A stretch of DNA of 8,971 bases. Origin: Palsa-1400 sp036008545 (lineage in GTDB: Bacteria > Verrucomicrobiota > Verrucomicrobiia > Limisphaerales > Palsa-1400). The stretch lies in the NCBI GenBank assembly GCA_036008545.1, contig DASYNM010000361.1, forward strand, positions 1-8,971. The letters run 5' to 3'. The translations under genes and the position numbers were made by a program. Shown here in pieces: positions 8,001-8,971 of this stretch. Below the pieces are notes generated by a model. It did no database searches. It was not told the DNA's origin and saw nothing but the letters and a program-made list of their open reading frames with translations. The first letter of the stretch is position 1, and each line of letters begins with the position of its first letter.

Positions 8001-8698
8001 ACGGAGCCAGCCGGATTATCCAATGCAGAAAGTGGAATCGCCACTTCAAGTCCAGTCGTCACGGCATCCGCAGCAGCCTGATTGGCTGCGGTCCCGGTGT
8101 TGCCGTTTACTCCCGCCGTGTTCATATTGTTCAACGCAACGGCGATTCCGGTGCCGCCGAGGTTGGGGTTATTGCCCGCAGCACCACTTAACGTTATGCT
8201 GCCGAGGGATGACTTTGTGCCAGAAGTGCCGGATAATGCAAATTGGTCAACAGTAAGGGTTGCGCCGTTAAGTGTGAAGGTAAGCATGAAGTTAGGATCA
8301 AAACCTGGACTAAAGGTCGAACCGTTCATGGCCGACTCGCCGGAAGAAGCGTCAATTTGCAGGATAGACTGGCCGCCAGCCTGTCTATCGGCGATGAAAA
8401 GATCAATGTTGTTGCCGTTGTCTTGCACGTTGCCTGCTATAAACAGGTAGAGATAGCCGTTGGTAGCCATGCCATAAATGGCATCCAGTTCCGAGCCGCC
8501 ACTCGACGCGCCGCTTAAATCCGAGTTGTTGTCGCCGAAGCCAGTGTTGATCGTTTGAGTAGCTAATGGACTGCCGTACCCTTCCGAACTATTCAATGTT
8601 CCGTCAACTGTTACTTGAGCATAAGCAGAGCCAGCGAGCCCTCCTATGGCCACGAGCAGGAATAAAATGGGGTTCTTTTGATTCCTATCCGTATTCAT
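5066..8698 (-). CDS. Secreted multidomain alpha-amylase-family (GH13) protein
   Basis: A 1210-residue exported protein predicted to act on alpha-glucans. The exact reaction (hydrolase or transglycosidase) is not decided. A signal peptide spans 1-27 (hydrophobic core 11-23, cleavage after AYA). Residues ~28-290 form a Gly/Asn/Thr-rich beta region, possibly carbohydrate-binding. Residues ~298-445 form an Ig-like region with a calcium-type loop, DANGDGIED (355-363). The GH13 barrel spans ~452-905. It shows LGVNWLWLEPIHPIG (503-517), region I DVPFDH (568-573), region II GIRADFG with nucleophile D723 and R721, region III FLSETLDEG with acid/base E752, region IV TSHD with D811, and LYGQEAG (839-845). 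An FN3-like domain lies at ~1043-1138. The C-terminal ~65 residues (NWTSVSGLNYQVWSTTNL to the FFRVQ end) resemble a module common in verrucomicrobial secreted proteins. The start is supported by GAGGG 9 nt upstream. The gene converges on the regulator pair with a 53-nt gap. The LEPIHPIG and SPYCAKNYFAV motifs recall maltosyltransferase-like GH13 members. Confidence 0.9.
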   Translation of the reverse strand: MNTDRNQKNPILFLLVAIGGLAGSAYAQVTVDGTLNSSEGYGSPLATQTINTGFGDNNSDLSGASSGGSELDAIYGMATNGYLYLFIAGNVQDNGNNIDLFIADRQAGGQSILQIDASSGESAMNGSTFSPGFDPNFMLTFTLNGATLTVDQFALSGTSGTKSSLGSITLSGAAGNNPNLGGTGIAVALNNMNTAGVNGNTGTAANQAAADAVTTGLEVAIPLSALDNPAGSVEVLVDINGNDYDYLSDQFLPGLAVGTGNLGAAGGNYGPGGGVFNFTSTPGEYVTVPVPASAEQSPVLSINGLNADYGTTHVFVNEVSNDAVPLTILFSPNASNVVEADVFSNLNRRDHATMDANGDGIEDGILPPDGNTVATGDTNNYYEAYAMSPTSTPGQYALTLYAQKTGAYRLTARFKVAGNTNWNWYSTNAPYTTGNRRDFGIVVSPKKAQEVVLYELAVNNIGAQGTATDGSQRSTFVDLYNGPGSRAYDPVTNRFNLSYVTNLGVNWLWLEPIHPIGIAGSINSPYCAKNYFAVSPWMSKANTRAAAMQEFQGFVAAADAAGVNVMMDVPFDHTAHDVELANEGVTNFGGAGNPGHWQPTDLISNRVTQFFSSTGTYCGRASSANDVAVAPDRGDFGKWLDVSDVFYGVYDALVCENPQDNNNYLNSADWFDYSANTGSFDPITQNVWRYFADSILFWLNQTGCTNGTPARQTSVGIDGIRADFGQGLPPQCWEYIINKVRSQKWDFVFLSETLDEGAPAYRSSRDFDIVNDSVLYDFRTAAADSDYQNIFNTESSSYGQCLMLWNSTSHDVGGYYTDPYTALIRFMVGGTIEGAPHILYGQEAGTTAGFGFSLYTTNSTELVPNLFTFNSLQPAFAAGMGNFRVNQLYPLFGAVGQARQASPALRSANRYFLSPTGSQPSIYAVAKYETANGSPNFYDVVFAFVNLDLTNSHEGYFNVNVTQNGSNLFGINPSRIYSVKNIAAYLGTDPSRRNNWLWGTNGIAGSTLLASGVFVSLNPVPTNNAGWTNAPLEAQYLKVYDVTPPATLAAPTTTGAYVIGNSVTFSWLPLNDPYGGVSGYQVIVGTAPGASDVFSGIVRSTTLTVTNDYGATLYAEVSAINNAGIQGPPSASSAGVTLVDPTWIPILSMEGNNVLNWTSVSGLNYQVWSTTNLGIPFAPVGGVITANGPATQDTNTFLDPVRFFRVQIFP

Positions 8699-8706
8699 GG
8701 TTTCTT

Positions 8707-8726
8707 GCCCTCGTCAGCGGCGAGGC
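8707..8726 (-). promoter_or_regulatory. GH13 ribosome-binding site within a possible hairpin
   Basis: Read on the minus strand, GAGGG (8708-8712) lies 9 nt before the ATG at 8698 and is a good Shine-Dalgarno sequence that fixes the start. The same bases can pair: GCCTCG (8721-8726) with CGAGGGC (8707-8713) forms a 6-bp stem with one bulged G and a 7-nt loop. This would hide the ribosome-binding site in the mRNA. The SD is well supported; the structure is only a possibility. Confidence 0.5.
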
Positions 8727-8735
8727 ATGTTACAG

Positions 8736-8763
8736 GTTATCATGAACTAGACGCGTTAAACAA
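8736..8763 (-). promoter_or_regulatory. Weak sigma70-like promoter candidate for the GH13 gene
   Basis: On the minus strand, TTGTTT (8758-8763) could be a -35 element, and GATAAC (8736-8741) or the overlapping TGATAA (8737-8742) a -10 element, with a spacer of 16 or 15 nt. It sits about 40-65 nt before the GH13 ATG, a sensible place. The match is imperfect, and promoter consensus in this phylum is poorly known to me, so this is tentative. Confidence 0.25.
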
Positions 8764-8775
8764 CTCTATTTCACC

Positions 8776-8793
8776 GTGCAATGAGGAATGCAC
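8776..8793. promoter_or_regulatory. 18-bp inverted repeat upstream of the GH13 promoter candidate
   Basis: GTGCA (8776-8780) and TGCAC (8789-8793) are perfect inverted arms separated by 8 nt. The repeat ends about 12 nt upstream of the proposed -35 box and lies 22 nt downstream of the PSD1-like stop codon. It could be an activator-type operator or a weak RNA hairpin. The 5-bp arms and the lack of a following T-run on the minus strand make it a poor intrinsic terminator. Confidence 0.25.
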
Positions 8794-8814
8794 TGTCCAT
8801 GGCCTTATCCCGAT

Positions 8815-8971
8815 TTAATCCACAAAGACAAGTTCGTTGGACATCAGAATCGCCTGCGCGTATTTCTGCCAGGCATCAAGGCTCGGATGCTGGGCGTGGG
8901 CTGCGTCAGCAAAATCGCTCGTCGCGCTCCATTCCAATCGCTCGCCAGCCGTGGTTTTGCCGTCTGCGAGG
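8815..8971 (-). CDS. C-terminal end of a PSD1/DUF1553-like protein (5' part lies beyond the window)
   Basis: The last ~51 codons of a minus-strand gene running in from the right edge and ending at TAA (8815-8817). The translated tail includes DAWQKYAQAILMSNELVFVD. This resembles the extreme C-terminus of the planctomycete/verrucomicrobial PSD1 (DUF1553) proteins, which typically end in a W-x(4)-QxLLxSNEFxYVD-like motif. Those proteins are large, usually exported, often carry an N-terminal cytochrome-like PSCyt1 domain and DUF1549, and frequently sit next to a DUF1501 gene. Their biochemical role is not established. The gene lies upstream of the GH13 gene on the same strand with a gap of 117 nt. 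That gap has its own promoter-like signal, so the two need not form an operon. The assignment rests on one short motif recognised by eye. Confidence 0.7.
   Translation of the reverse strand, partial: LADGKTTAGERLEWSATSDFADAAHAQHPSLDAWQKYAQAILMSNELVFVD

Overview
The window most likely comes from the Verrucomicrobiota, perhaps a Pedosphaera- or Limisphaerales-like soil or sediment lineage. This rests on protein architecture, not on a database search. The evidence is a very large two-component sensor with Reg_prop propellers, a secreted GH13 protein ending in a C-terminal module common in verrucomicrobial exoproteins, and the tail of a PSD1/DUF1553-type protein, a family concentrated in Planctomycetes and Verrucomicrobia. 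No rRNA, tRNA, mobile element or CRISPR array was seen.

Left part (1-5012, plus strand): a signalling cluster. A membrane sensor histidine kinase is cut by the left window edge. It has a sugar-binding-like N-terminal region, 14 propeller blades (probably two seven-bladed propellers), a Y_Y_Y domain, one transmembrane helix, and a NarX/DesK-type HisKA_3 plus ATPase core. Its stop overlaps by 4 nt (ATGA) the start of a NarL/FixJ-type response regulator. After a 171-nt gap comes a second regulator of exactly the same length, about 76% identical to the first and gap-free. It is evidently a tandem duplicate. The kinase and first regulator look translationally coupled. The second regulator may be read from the same transcript or from its own promoter.

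Right part (5066-8971, minus strand): a convergent 1210-residue secreted alpha-amylase-superfamily (GH13) protein. It has a signal peptide, an N-terminal beta-rich accessory region, a catalytic barrel with all three catalytic carboxylates, an FN3-like domain and a verrucomicrobial C-terminal module. Upstream of it on the same strand is the last ~51 codons of a PSD1/DUF1553-like gene. The 117-nt gap between them carries a good ribosome-binding site inside a possible hairpin, a weak sigma70-like promoter and a short palindrome.

Taken together, the region reads as a periplasmic signal sensor with two paralogous output regulators beside an extracellular or periplasmic glucan-active enzyme. A regulatory link between the two halves is plausible by analogy with propeller-type sensors that control glycan use in Bacteroidetes, but the sequence does not show it.
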